64,000 bases of DNA from Mytilus trossulus (GCF_036588685.1 NC_086378.1:73735127-73799126), one strand, 5' to 3'; shown: positions 1 to 12,604, counted from the first letter of the stretch. A program made the numbers and translations. Notes: generated by a model not told the origin, from the letters alone.

Positions 1-310
1 GAAACGGTGTTTGGAAGACCATATATAGTTAAACATCATCTTTAGATAGACTCTTCAATTTTAAGAGTCAATAGGATGATCGGATCATATTAACCGGAGG
101 GAAAATATGATGCAAGCCCAAACGAAAAAAATATAAACAAGTCTAAATTGAAAACTATATAATTACCTTATTAATATATGTAATAAAGTTTATATGATAT
201 GTTTCAATGGTTATACTATTTATAGTATCGTTAACAGGATATCTCATACAACATGTACAAATAAGATTATAAGAAAATTAAAATATTTATGAGATATCTG
301 TATGTTAGAG
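1..310. other. AT-rich sequence, nothing recognised
   Basis: AT-rich, with no open frame of note and no repeat that I could match elsewhere in the window. It ends with TTAGAG directly before the first 457-bp repeat. Confidence 0.5.
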
Positions 311-767
311 TATAGGTTACAATGTACCAAATAAAATTACATGGGCGCAGCCATTTTATGAAGGGAACATGACATAGAGATAAAAATAGATGGCTCTCTG
401 TGATTGGTTGTTATATCTTTTATAAATTTTTCTTCTGGAAAGCATTATGAATGAAGTTTCATGCAAGCACAAATTTGTCCTAAAATGTATAGTATGAAAT
501 GCCGAAAATAATTTTTTTATGTTGCTCAAAATTAGGGAAAATTTTCTGCGAAATCGTCAGGTATCGTGAAAAACCCCAAAATTCACCAAGAAAAGCCATG
601 GGACCATATATATTTGAGTGCGGTAAAATCACAAATAGATATAGAGCTTCAATTAGACAACAACAGATTTTCCATAATTAGTTTAATGAAAACGCCTTAT
701 TAGGAGACAATTGCTAAAAATAGCATTGCCGGCAACGGGGCCACCATTTAGTTCTTTATATCCTATA
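311..767. repeat. 457-bp repeat, copy A (LTR-like or MITE)
   Basis: This stretch is base-for-base identical, as far as I can read, to 1585-2041. It begins TATAGG and ends CCTATA. The first and last 22 bases form an imperfect inverted repeat (17 of 22 match), and both copies can be read as starting and ending with a TA. The 60-codon open frame inside (499-681) is in both copies and resembles nothing I know. Two readings are possible: the long terminal repeats of a short non-autonomous retroelement, or two copies of a TA-inserting MITE. The inverted ends favour a DNA element. The shared TAGAG just outside the pair (306-310 and 2040-2044) favours one composite insertion. Confidence 0.75.
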
Positions 768-1584
768 ATGGTCTCAAAATATGTCAAAAATTGTATTTAC
801 AGAAAGATTTAGACATCAAAAACGCTTTACTAGTGTTGTGATTTGTGTGAATAATTCCGTTTTCATGCTATAGTCTGTTTCTTATTTGCTTTCAAAATAC
901 GGGTAGGTACAGGATTTCATCGCCTTGGTGTGTCTTTTCTGTTTTTATCCAAAATTTGTCTTACAGGCTTGATAGCCATACATAGGCCTAAGTTTTGGCG
1001 ATACTTGTTTGATCTTGTCACATCACATGACACAGAAATCTTCGGATTTAACCCTCCCCCTTTTTTGGTAAAAACGGCTCCAAGGGTATTTGCATACGCG
1101 TAACGATTTCGCATCATTCAAAACATTTACCATACTACTTGTATAGCTAATATAGACCACCAGAAGATGTTTTTTACGAAAAGAAGCTAAAATGTGCACA
1201 TGTATCCGATTTATAAAGATATAGTCCGTTTCAAAATAGTGAATTTATTTCATATTGAACTGGTCCGAATTTTTTATTTGTTTTTCAGTACAGTGTCACT
1301 CAAATTAAATTTTCTGTTGATCAATATCAGAAGCACATGATTACTTCGAAAAGGCAATACTAACAAAGAGGCAAAATATTACACCTGCAACAAACAGTAC
1401 CGTAATGTCTATAAAAATCAGTGTAATTTTCTACCAATTTTTAAACAGGGGTAGGCTCCAGAAATTAATTCCTGTGTATTATACAGTTAACAATGAAATA
1501 GTTTGCATAGTAGAATGAAGTCAAGCCATGTTCAAGTAACTAATGCGGCAAAAAAAATCAAATTTCAAAAATTGTTTATTACCG
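768..1584. other. Interior between the two identical repeats
   Basis: An 817-bp stretch without a convincing gene. The longest frame (66 codons, minus strand, 917-1117) has no recognisable domain. I see no clear primer-binding site after copy A and no clean polypurine tract before copy B, which weakens the retroelement reading. Confidence 0.5.
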
Positions 1585-2041
1585 TATAGGTTACAATGTA
1601 CCAAATAAAATTACATGGGCGCAGCCATTTTATGAAGGGAACATGACATAGAGATAAAAATAGATGGCTCTCTGTGATTGGTTGTTATATCTTTTATAAA
1701 TTTTTCTTCTGGAAAGCATTATGAATGAAGTTTCATGCAAGCACAAATTTGTCCTAAAATGTATAGTATGAAATGCCGAAAATAATTTTTTTATGTTGCT
1801 CAAAATTAGGGAAAATTTTCTGCGAAATCGTCAGGTATCGTGAAAAACCCCAAAATTCACCAAGAAAAGCCATGGGACCATATATATTTGAGTGCGGTAA
1901 AATCACAAATAGATATAGAGCTTCAATTAGACAACAACAGATTTTCCATAATTAGTTTAATGAAAACGCCTTATTAGGAGACAATTGCTAAAAATAGCAT
2001 TGCCGGCAACGGGGCCACCATTTAGTTCTTTATATCCTATA
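1585..2041. repeat. 457-bp repeat, copy B
   Basis: Identical direct copy of 311-767, 1274 bp downstream. The lack of any difference means either a recent insertion or recent gene conversion. It is followed by GAGTAA, and the preceding copy is preceded by TTAGAG. Confidence 0.75.
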
Positions 2042-3517
2042 GAGTAAATCGACTTACAATACTGGTACCATTCCTAAGTTGTGGCTTGAAATATAGATAT
2101 CAAATCTAGGAACCAGTATGTAAACAAAACAAAACTATTCCCCAAAAGATGTGTGGTTTGTGAAACAGTTGTATTAACAAATCGTAACTTAAAGAATAGA
2201 TTTAGGTAGTATTTTATCATTATTATGTCGAATTGAATAGACAATTTAACATAAATTATTATTTTGCTCTTGCAAAAGAAAGCTTCTGTCCAATTTTCGT
2301 ATAATTTATTTAAGGTTTGTTCTATAAATAAAATCATCTATAAAAATAGACATGACCTAAATTTTGGAAATTCATAAATTCCTTCCGCAGTTCTAACCAT
2401 TTCGTCATAAGTCTACTCAAATAACATACAACATGTGCTATGTGACATAAACGGGGCGTTACTCACTTAAACTGAATAAATACAACCAAAGACATAGAGA
2501 GGCGAGAAATTTTGGAACAGTTTTATATATATTTATCAATTATAAGGCATCCTCTCATAAATCGGCACTACTGGGGAAACACATTTATGGAGATTTTACC
2601 AAAACGAAAACTAACATCAGTGATTGTCATACTAAACACAAGATGACATATCTTCATCTTACGCGAACTGTTGAATATAAATAACAGGCATTGGATTCAC
2701 ATCTAATAATATTTAAAAGTGGTGATTTGTTTAACTCAATTTGATCTTTAGTAGTAGTGATAACAAATGCTAAACATAAAAAACTTAAAAGAACAAAATA
2801 CGTGATATACTAAAACAGAAGAGAAAACAACAGACATTGCCTATCGCTTAACTAGAAACAGGTTTCAATTAGCAAGTAAACAAATACTGAAAAAAACTGA
2901 TTGGCTAAAGACGTCATCAACACAATACGTAATCTACATAACCGTAAGAAAAAACAAAAATCAGGTTATATCAAAGGAGCATCTATATTCTGACTAAATT
3001 GAAGAATGGGGCTCAACAGTGAACTATGAGATTTAAATAAATATGTCTCGAGGTATGAACACAGAAAATGTCTCGCTCTACCACACATTCCATTATAAAT
3101 TATATACAATAGGATCATAAATCTGAAACAAGGGACACTACAGTCAATCATTGTAAGAAACTCTCACGATAGTGTGTTGAATAGAAAATTATGAGTTCAC
3201 GATAAATATTCCTAAAGTTACTAACATAGAATATAAATGAATGTTTTATCTAAATGCTTATATGATTTCCATTTTATATACCACAAACTAAACACTACCA
3301 AGACCACTAAGCTTGGTTTACTTTTGGTTTTTCTAATCTACCTACTCTAATGAAATCCCGTTTTATTACTATTAATAAGTTGTATTCTAAAGCCATTTTC
3401 TGGATCAACCGACGCTCCTCTACTTTCAATACATAGATAATCGGTAGAGAACGTTGTAATAGAATATATCATACTTTATTACAATTATCCCTCCAAAAAT
3501 GTTTTACCTTACATATC
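2042..3517. other. Gene-free AT-rich stretch with an old repeat relic
   Basis: No coding signal. About 2640-2815 is diverged from but alignable to 10608-10785; shared blocks include TAAATAACAG, a GACATCTAGTAG-like block and TAGTAG.AGTGA. It therefore belongs to an old dispersed repeat. The rest shows nothing that I can name. Confidence 0.45.
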
Positions 3518-3970
3518 CAAGGGGTACAATCAAAATCACGTGATGGATATACACACACCGGAAGCAACAGTCGAGCAGATCGCTTGAAAGGTAAGTTGTC
3601 GTATTTACTTATTTATATCGATAAAATTTAATAAATAAGGTAGTGCACCGAATGTCGGATACTATCTAGTTTTGAAATACACAATTATCGTTGCTTGAAA
3701 GCGTGCAGTTAATGCTAATTACACTTCGCCCCAGTTCCAAAATTTCACCAGATAACTGTGTCGAAGTGTTTGCAATAACTGCACGCTTTCTAGCAAAAAC
3801 AATTGTGTATTTTAAAACTACATATTATCCGACATTCGGTGTGCCAACTTATTAATCAAAATTTAATTGATATTAACAAGAAAATGCAACTTTTAACATT
3901 TCAAGCGGCGAGTTCGACTGTAAATTCCGGTGTGTGTATATCCATCACGTGATTTTGATTGTACCCCTTG
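3518..3970. mobile_element. 453-bp fold-back MITE
   Basis: Both ends read CAAGGGGTACAATCAAAATC in opposite orientation, and the match continues inward for about 45 bp through CACGTGATGGATATACACAC. Interior blocks also pair: GCACCGAATGTCGGATA with TATCCGACATTCGGTGTGC, and GAAAGCGTGCAGTTA with TAACTGCACGCTTTC. Almost the whole element can fold into one imperfect hairpin centred near 3745. It carries no gene, as expected of a non-autonomous DNA transposon. I see no unambiguous target duplication. Confidence 0.85.
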
Positions 3971-5270
3971 ATGTCTCTGTAAATAGTATCGCACATTCAA
4001 ACGATGTAGAAATGAATTTTATAAGAAAAATCAATGTAATCCTAGTATTACATGTTTTGTCCATCTGTATGATTCCGAAGCAATTAGGAAAAGAAAATAA
4101 TATGTTTTAGATAAGGTTTTTGACTCAATTAAGATACTATACAATAGCCTTTTTATAAGATCGATACAAGAATATATTGACTTGATTGACTCTTTGACTT
4201 GACCATTGTGACATGAGTTTTGCAATTGACTTGGTGTCTCATGAAACATGTGTTTAGTTTGTCGTCGGCTATTTTTGGCCATAGAAAATTCTCATATTTG
4301 TATAACATGTATAATTAGACAACCAATAGGAATCAGGAATAGGAATACATAACCATTTCGCATTACTGGACCAATAAATCTGTTTTGCAGCCATTTCTTA
4401 GAGAAAAAGAGCATTTTTTATTTTTATAACAATTTTTTATTAACATGTAGGAGTCAATATTATTTTAATAGAAAGATATAGACATGTGTATACATGTAAA
4501 ACGTCTAGGTTTAACATGTTGATTTTGGGGAAATCCCTTGGTCTATATATATAACTGTTAACAGTTGTGGTCTAACATCTAATAATTGAGATGTATATAT
4601 AATTATCTTCATTATTGCGTCAATTATCTAACTCATTGTTATTAATTTATTTGTTATACACTTGCCTGTTAATAACTGTTATATATACTCATAGGTCATC
4701 ATCCATACGATAGTGTCAACAGCAACGTAATTAAAAATTAAATGGCTGTCTCTTGTTGTATTGATCTTTGTTATTATCGCCTATGCCTATGAAAACCTTA
4801 ATCAATGTATTATAAAATTGATTAGTTTACAATAAATTGTTAAGTTATTATAATTTTATTAGATTTGTTTAAAGACCGATTTCCATTAGATGTTTATACA
4901 TTTTGGATTTACCCGAACGTTATATTTATCACATAGTGAAATACAGGTCAAGTGGTCTTGTTAAATAATGAATATGTTAAGATATTGGTAATTAAATGTA
5001 TAAAGGACTTTGCAAAGGAGTGGATAACGATACATGAGGGACATTCAAACTCATAAATTGTTTCAGGAAATACAAGTGTATTCATAATATCAGTGATACG
5101 GATCGGAGCGTGTTAAATTTTTCCATTATTTCCCACAAGTGGACAGTTTCCTATAACATCTAAGACTAAATTTATGATTACAATTTATTAGACTATAAAC
5201 CCTGTTTTACAAAAAACACTCAATGGATATGTGATTATACATTTTATATTTGCAAAGCATTTGTGATTCA
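3971..5270. other. Gene-free AT-rich stretch, diverged duplicate of 5.5-5.9 kb
   Basis: No gene. Blocks near 4200-4300 (TTGACTTGGTGTCTC, CTATTTTTGG) recur near 5540-5600. Blocks near 4910-5060 (AATACAGGTCA, GAGGGACATTCAAA) recur near 5730-5840, so two diverged copies of one dispersed repeat lie side by side. Confidence 0.45.
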
Positions 5271-5345
5271 TAGGCGGATCCAAGGGGGCCTGGGGGCTCA
5301 GGCCCCCCCTTTCGTGGGAAAAATTTGGTTGATTATATAGGGAAT
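5271..5345. repeat. GC-rich mobile-element end
   Basis: An abrupt GC-rich block in AT-rich surroundings: GGCGGATCC, then G-runs and a C-run that can pair (GGGGGCCTGGGGGCTCAGGC with the following CCCCCCC), then TTTCGTGGGAAAAATTTGG. I recall GGCGGATCCAG-type ends from widespread animal DNA transposons. No matching right end was found nearby, so this is probably a solitary terminus. Confidence 0.4.
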
Positions 5346-7010
5346 CACAGATTTAATATGTGATTAATTGGATACCCACAGAAACGGATTCCTGAATAAT
5401 TTATAGTCATTATATGTTATTTATTCATTTATCTATTTATTAAATTCTATTTTATAGTATTTAGCAATATTAACTTCATATTATTTCCTAATTATATGTC
5501 CAATATTATTACCTGTGTGTGATCGTGCACTGAGTTTAGCATTTGACTTGGTTTCTCCTGAGATATATATTTAAATTATCTCGACTATTTTTGGACATCG
5601 GAAATCGTCTAATTTTAGATTAAGATTAACCACAAATACCGTCATAATGGAAATAACAATTTTGAAACAATATAAAACCAAAGTAAGCTTTTTAAATACC
5701 GATTTAACGTTATATTTAGACACCATGTGTAATACAGGTCACGTTTCGTGTAAAACAATGTATATTTTTATATATTAGTAAACTATATGTATAAAGCCAT
5801 GTACAAAAGAGAAGGATACCAGAGGGACATTCAAAAGCATTAATCAATAAATAGAAGTTCCTTCATAGTATAGTTCAAAATGGTTAAAATATTCTGGAAT
5901 ATTATTTTCACTGAAATAAATATTATAGTATATTTTCCTGACGGAATCGTGGTATACGTTTACAACATTTGTTCCGTCGTAAATATCTCTTATGCCATTA
6001 TTTATATCAAAGATTCAGGTTGAACAAGTTAACGTTTTACAAGGTGTCTAAAAGAAAAAATAAATACAGACAAACAACTATAATACACAACAACGCAACA
6101 AGAGTGATATACTGAACAAAGCGTATTATTACATAGAAAAATATGTTATCATCTTAAATCCAATACCTTTGACGTAATGAGCGAGCAAGTTATATTGAAT
6201 TTTTCAATGTCAAAACTTTTTACAGTAAACTAAGAGGCATCAGCTATCAAATTTATGTTAACCGATTTGACTCAAATTCTCATATTTGATTGATAACATA
6301 CCAAATAAAGGCAACAGTAGCATTCCGCTGTTAAATATAAAATGTATATAAATATCAAAATAAAAAAAATGTCTAAAATAAACAATTTACAATGCAGGGG
6401 CTCGATAATATATATCAACATTTCTTATGGATTTTAGTCTAGATGCCATCTAAAGAACAATTTTCGAGCTATCCTTCGAAGGCTGCCGACGGTCATGTAA
6501 CCCGATATTAACATGAACAAGTTACAAATAGATACAGAAGTCGTGAGTTTTTTTCTTAGTCTGATTCGTAGTTTTGGTTAAAAAAATAGTTGTTAATCGT
6601 CGTTGTTACCTGTTTGATAATAAGGTTTTGTGTACCGGATCATTCAAATGTTTACCTCTGTTTCAATTTAAATGATGACATGTTATTGCTTTTAATATAT
6701 TACAACTGAATACGCCTCATTCATGCGTAATCCATATGTAGCTAGGGGTTGAATTTTCGTACTTTTCTTTACATTTCGACTTAATTACTAAAGAAAGGTC
6801 CATATGTCAAATATAAAACATTGAAATATCAACTTTAAACTAATAATTAATCGACTTTTAAAATCTTGAAATTTCGACTATTCAAAACTCTTAATTTCAA
6901 CATTTGAAATCTCGAAAACTTGACTTATTGAAAACTTGAAAACTTATAAACTTTTGTTGAACTCAAAATTTCCAGTTTTGCTCATATTTCAATATAGAAT
7001 TGTGAATAGA
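5346..7010. other. Gene-free AT-rich stretch with short repeat relics
   Basis: The second copy of the diverged duplicate (about 5520-5850) lies here, and a short piece of the R1 family at 6296-6345 (AAATAAAGGCAACAGTAG). The remainder has no coding or structural signal that I can support. Confidence 0.4.
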
Positions 7011-7014
7011 AACT

Positions 7015-7160
7015 GGGAATTTGTCAAGGAGACAACGACCCGGTCAACAAAAGAGCAAAAAAAAGCAACCTCCAGGGCTATCGACGAGTTTTCAACACTG
7101 CGAAAAATCCCGCATCCGGAGGTTGTCTCAATTGGCCCCTAAATAAAAAAAAGTGTACTG
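7015..7160 (+). repeat. Dispersed repeat family R3, copy 1
   Basis: Contains AAGGAGACAACGACCCGGTC, then CAACACTGCGAAAAATCCCG and TTGGCCCCTAA. The same block order occurs at 27855-28200 and 58150-58560. The frame running through it (6936-7142) is fortuitous. This is a mytilid-style interspersed repeat of unknown class. Confidence 0.6.
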
Positions 7161-8084
7161 TAGTTCATATGTTTGCGATTATTACATTCGCAGTCATTCA
7201 TATCAGATAGCGGAGAAGCATATACATTATAAACTTGATATGCATTTTTGAATAAACATAACCATTTGAAATAGATTATTTAAGATAAGGAATTCTTTTT
7301 TTCATGGCGGGAATCAACGGAGTATGTTTGACATACCATCTACTTCAGGTCTGGACTTCCAGTATGTGTATCAGAACAATCCTGTTACTCTGACAGACTT
7401 ATGTTGCACAATATTTTTATTCGACGGAGAAATACTTAAAAAGAAGGCTTAATAATGGTGTCATACGAATGCCAAATTGTTTACAGAAACAAGTATTATC
7501 ATTTCAAAGTTCCAATACAAGAAACATGGCCGTTCTGAATATGCATGGATTATTTGCCATTTGTTTTCCCATTGTTTAAACAAGGCAAAATCAGTGACTT
7601 GCCTGATTAAGTATGAATTCGAACATCTCGAGGGGAGGGGGCTACTTAACTGATAGAGGATGACACTGGGGTTCGGTTACCCCACCTTAATCATATAATT
7701 TAGATTTTAAGAATGTTTACCTTTTTATATACTGCGTAGATAAAAATGCAACCTTTTCCAATATTGTTTGGTTTTCATATGGTGTGTAATGATCTGTAAT
7801 GTAAGATAGGAATACCAAAGTGCCAAAGGAGAAAAAAATTGTTGATAAAAACAGCCGGAATCACCAAAAGAGATGACAAACGAAGATGTTATGCAAACTT
7901 TATTAACTTAATCATATATTTTTTATAGTGTTCACGACTTAATCAAATGTTTTCAAGCTTAAAAAGGTGGCTTCTTCAGTTCATATTGTCCGTACTAAAC
8001 ACCTGAAGTAAGAAAACTCCGACCTTTTGACCTACGTGGTATGCAAACTAAAGTTCTTTAAGTAAGTATTTTTGTTCGTAAAAT
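7161..8084. other. No feature recognised
   Basis: AT-rich, with no gene and no repeat structure that I can support. Confidence 0.4.
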
Positions 8085-9190
8085 CTTAGTTGTTTAAAGT
8101 CCCAGCCACAAAACTCACTCACAAAAAATCCTACGATTTTTTTTCGTGGCAGATCTATATGTCGTGGCACTGTCGTGCAAAATGTCAAAAAAACATTTCG
8201 AGTGGTCACATCAGCTACGACATGACCACGATGGGTACACGACAGAGAAAAATAAATTGTTATTGTACTGTCTTAGGTAAGTCGCAAGTCGGTCGTGCGA
8301 CAGTCGTACGACAGTCGTGAGTTGTTTGGAGCTATTTTCAGGTTTTCATGTCAAAGAATGCGCGTTTTACTGTCGTGTCACTGTCCTGTCACTGTTGTGC
8401 CACTGTCGTGCCACTGTCATAAGACTTTCGTGCCACTGTTGTACGACTTTCGTTCCACTGTCTTGAAACATGTCAGGTTCCATCCTCATGAATCCAACGA
8501 AATCACCGGCAGATTCCCGTCCCAACTCGTGTATCAGTGTATACTATTCTGTCCAAACAAGACATGGCCTAACTTAACAAAATCAGGCGTTTCGCTGGTT
8601 CCTATACTGTTCACGAAAAAACAGGCTAAAGGCTCTAGCAAGGCGCCTATTTACATTAGTGACAGGATCAAACGTAATCGGTCTGGTGGAATAGTCATCT
8701 TTTTTAAACGGTAGACGGTATGTTTTTGCAAACATTCATTCCCGCCGAATTGTAAAAAACTGTCCTTCTGAATACTAGTAAAAAAAATATGCTGCACGAC
8801 GAACGTACCACTGTCGTACGACAGATAATCAATGTAATGCGTGCATCGTGCGAAATTTGGTATTCGTGAGACAATCGTGCAACTATATCACGATTGTCTT
8901 GCGGCAGTTGTCGGATTTTCGCACGACAGTCGTGCAACTGCTGTAAGATTTATCTTTATTGAAATGGTTTATGTCGGTACCTATGACAATTTGTTTATCG
9001 CACGACATTGGTAAGACACTATCACGACAGCCACAAGACAGTGGCACATCGTAGAGCAAAAAAAGGTGCATGCCCAATTTTCGTCCCCCGACACAAGACA
9101 GCGCCACGATGCTCAAAATATCGTGCGACTGTCGTACGATGATCACAAATGACCCACAATTTCACCAATTTTCATGTCGTGGCGCTGCAT
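8085..9190. repeat. CpG-rich cluster of degenerate GTCGTGCCAC motifs
   Basis: Roughly 1.1 kb strewn with 10-15-bp variants of CACTGTCGTGC and its complement GCACGACAGTG, plus palindromic forms such as GTCGTACGAC. A dense run lies at about 8370-8470 and others at 8150-8320, 8790-8940, 9000-9050 and 9115-9190. The motifs have no fixed period, so this is not a simple tandem array. The frames across it (8090-8320, 8295-8714, 8704-9146) are rich in Cys, Arg, Thr and Val because of the motif and are not credible proteins. Confidence 0.6.
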
Positions 9191-9904
9191 ACATGTGTCG
9201 TGGGTTCGTTGTGACCAGGAATTTGGGTACTTATAGAGCTTCCTTAACTTTTCAAAAATATTTCAAAATCAGTTGAAAGTATGCGTTGTTGTAGAACTTT
9301 AAAAGATTAGCTACAATCTATATTATAATATCAGTATTAAAATACTTATAAACCGTTTGTTTATTGGTAAATATTAACAATCATCGTAATTTTCTTAAAA
9401 TCACGTATTCAGTATAGTCAACAAATCGAGAGATTGATTCAAGTAGTTATATAATGTAAATTCATTCTACCATTATTTCCCAATCTCGTTGTTGTTTCAG
9501 GCATATCAAAAAGTCATCAGTTTTACACGCATGGAATTCGTGTTATCATTTTCGTTTTGTTACACAAATCAAGTAATGTACAACGTTGAAGTCTTAAAAT
9601 ACTCCGCGTGGAGTCAATTGTAACTATTAGTAAAAACATTATAAAGAGAAGGAGATATGAGTATCTTCAAGCATGCAAAATTCTATTTTCTGTGTTTGTG
9701 TTTAGAAGGGTGGGTGGCGGGGTCATCTTTTTTTCAAATCATTTAGGTTTATTCTTAAAAAACTAGAAACGAATTTCAGGTTGACAGGGACAATGTGGTG
9801 GTAATTTAGGAAATCATTCGAGTGGTCCCCCTCTTATTGCTGTCAGTCCTCCCTATGACTTATTCTACCACTGCTAGCCCCATGGAATTCGAAGTTGATA
9901 TTAC
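9191..9904. other. No feature recognised
   Basis: AT-rich non-coding sequence with no repeat that I could place. Confidence 0.4.
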
Positions 9905-10110
9905 GTATTTATGATACCTAAATAAAGGCAACAGTAGTATACCGCTGTTCAAAACTCATAAATCCATGGACAAAAAACAAAATCGGGGCAACAAACCAAA
10001 AATGAGGGAAACGCATTAAATATAAGAGGAGAACAACGACACAACACCGAAACGCAACAGCACACAGAAACGGGCCAAGCAACAGACAATACACCACGAG
10101 AATAACAAAT
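9905..10110 (-). repeat. Dispersed repeat family R1, reverse copy
   Basis: Reads AAATAAAGGCAACAGTAGTA, then CAAAACTCATAAATCCATGG and later AACAACGACACAACACCGAA. This is the reverse complement of 23540-23710 and 27080-27240. The 111-codon minus-strand frame here (9949-10284) runs through this repeat and is not a gene. Confidence 0.65.
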
Positions 10111-10774
10111 AAACCGTATCAAAAAATGCTGTATATTTAAAAAACAAATCCATGGTAGATGAATTAAAAGATTAAGTAGGGGAAGTTTTTGAATTACAAA
10201 TATGTTTTTCTTTCTATGCTTATCCATCGTAACCTCGAACTGTTTCGGAACTCTTATGCGCCAACTGTTCATCTGTTTCAACATTTTACTATGCTGCGGT
10301 ACATATATATCAACATCAATTTAACCCCAGTTCATAATGTATGTATTGATCAATCAATGTAACAATTTAGAGTACGTGCGATCATCTAATACATATATAT
10401 CATACGGTTCTTATAGAACGGTTCCGATGTAAGTATTCCTTAGTTAAGTGAAGACTTGAGTAAAGAAATGGATACGGCTAAAGAATTTTAATTAAGTAAG
10501 GGAATTTGTAGTGGAATCTGGGTTTACGGAACACTTACATACATACGGACACTGCACTTCGAGGATCTTCCAAAAACGTAAAAGCAGTTATTGCCATGCT
10601 ACACAACAGATGACAAACCTTAATCCTCCACAAACTGCTACATCTAAATAACAGTAATTGACATGCCAGATATTCGATTGACATCTAGTAGTATTTCTAA
10701 ATAAGTTTAATGGATGATTTTCGAATACAGCTTGATTATTAGTAGCAGTGAAAGTAAATACTAAAATAGAACAA
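10111..10774. other. Gene-free; relic shared with 2.6-2.8 kb
   Basis: The segment 10608-10785 is the diverged relative of 2640-2815. Otherwise I see nothing. Confidence 0.4.
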
Positions 10775-11690
10775 AACCCAAAATTTAATTACAATGCTTA
10801 TTTTCACTAACCTTTGATAACATGTGTATTGAAGATATACAAGTATGATTGTTAAACAAATATATTACATAACAGCTATTTATAAGACTATACATGTACA
10901 TAAGGTCGTAGGATTTTCTTTCTATATTTAGAATCGATTTAACCTGGATTTGTGTTTGTTTATGTTTACCTGTTTTATTTATAAATCTTAGCCTAGGCCA
11001 AATAAAAATAATGTAAGGTCCTGGCTACCTGACTGGTATGATATTTCGAATCCCTTTCCATTAGGCTTTTTGCGATTTATAATCAAAACCTTAATTAAAT
11101 AGAATGGTGCACCTTGAGCGTATGAAACACCCGTCGCGTTGTTTTAATGCAGCTCCTACACTCCATCATATTTGAATTTGATCTTTGAGTTATAATTTAA
11201 AAGGATGTTATTTTAATAGACATAGACCGGTTGTCAAACATCCGTTACAAGCTGCTCTAAAAACTGCAAAGGTTTTGTCTGAAATTTGTTATAAACACTG
11301 CGTTTTTAAGATGTTTTATTCAACAACTCGGAAACGTAAATTCTAAAATTTAAAACATTCAAAAGGGCTATGAAATAAAAATTATTCACTTAAAATTATG
11401 CAAACTAGTTTAAAAGTTTTTTTTAGTTATTGTGAGACACGTTGACGGTATACTTATGTAAGCTGGCGTTAAAAGTGTGACTTATTTTGTTTACTAGTCG
11501 AGTACCAGTTGTCCCGTCAGAAATTCACAGCTTTCTAATGTACATGAACTTTAACAGATCCATTTTGGTGAAATATTCTTTAAACATATACGAAGGTTTG
11601 CAAAAACAAAAGTTACGTTTAGTCGCTTAGATTTCGATTTCATCTATAAACAACGAAAAAGTGGTTACATTATGCCAATGATTGCTGGAT
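10775..11690. repeat. ~0.9-kb duplication, copy A
   Basis: Aligns over its length with 12605-13760 once the insertion at ~12673-12879 is removed. Long shared blocks include CGATTTAACCTGGA, GGCTACCTGACTGGTATGAT, GTCGAGTACCAGTTGT and GGTTTGCAAAAACAAAAGT. The copies differ by scattered substitutions and small indels. It lies in direct orientation to copy B. No intact gene is present. It may be the body of a Penelope-like element, since the RT tail follows directly. Confidence 0.65.
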
Positions 11691-12250
11691 ATTGATTACA
11701 TATCTTACAACATTCTGAGTGTCTGTCACTTTTGACATTTGATTTTCCCGTGCTTGCATTTCTTATCATGATTTTCTTGATGCTCACACGGAAGCTATAA
11801 ATCCAAGAGTTTCAAATGGTGAATTTGAAATCATCCCTTCGTACATTTTACGGACGCCATCACGAGTTGGTTGACCGTTATGAAATAACCGTTTCACAAA
11901 TGATATCGAATATGTTCCTTACGTCATAACTACAATCCCCTTCCCTTTCATGAATGTGACTACCGAATTAGACTATTTACCTGATTTGTTATCACATAAG
12001 CAACACGACGGGTGCCACATGTGGAGCAGGATCTGCTTACCCTTCCGGAGCACCTGAGATCACACATAGTTTTTGGTTGGGTTCGTGTTGTTTATTCTTT
12101 AGTTTTCTTTTTTGTGTCATATATACTTTTGTTTGTCTGTTTGTCTTTACATTTTTAGCAATGACGTTGTTAGTTTATTTTAGATTTATGACTTGAGTTC
12201 GACTGTCCCTTTGGTATCTTTCGTCCCTCTCATTGAATCTAGCATGGCAC
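11691..12250 (+). pseudogene. Penelope-like RT tail and 3' region, decayed
   Basis: Around 11820-11920 the plus strand reads as peptide pieces resembling SLRTFYGRHHELVDRY, matching the C-terminal end of the RT ORF at 22130-22200 (FYGHHHELVDPY). The frame does not stay open upstream. Downstream, GGAGCAGGATCTGCTTACCC and CTTTGGTATCTTTCGTCCC are blocks that I recall as very common mussel interspersed repeats; this is memory, not a search. I read this as the rotted 3' part of a retroelement copy. Confidence 0.6.
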
Positions 12251-12604
12251 TTTATAATAGAATATACATTCAATATGAACATGTCTATCAAATCAAAGGC
12301 GGGAGTGGGCAAAACATGAAAAAGGGAAAGCTCCTGTCATGCTTCGGGGATTTCGTATTTAAGCAAACAATATGTTCTCCAAAAAGAGGGGCCTCGGCCA
12401 CACATCTCCCACTCTTGAATCTGCCTCTAGGTTTTGGATTTGTGTCACTTGAAGAGACGCAAATCCCGTTATATTGAAAATTGAAAAAAAATCTTTTTAA
12501 AGAATTGTTTTCTTCAAAAGCAGGGTTAAATACATTGTCTCTGCATAAGCAGTTAATTTTTCTAAAATTGAAAACGGCATAAAACGATTACATGTCCAAA
12601 CACA
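12251..12604. other. No feature recognised
   Basis: AT-rich. A 94-codon frame crosses 12193-12477 but starts inside the retroelement tail and has no recognisable domain. Confidence 0.35.

Noticed and set aside
499..681. 60-codon frame, perfectly duplicated at 1773-1955
   Set aside because: Duplicated because the whole 457-bp repeat is identical; the peptide has no recognisable feature.
8295..8714. 139-codon frame in the CpG-rich cluster
   Set aside because: Its Cys/His/Val/Pro repeats mirror the DNA motif, and overlapping frames on both strands are equally open.
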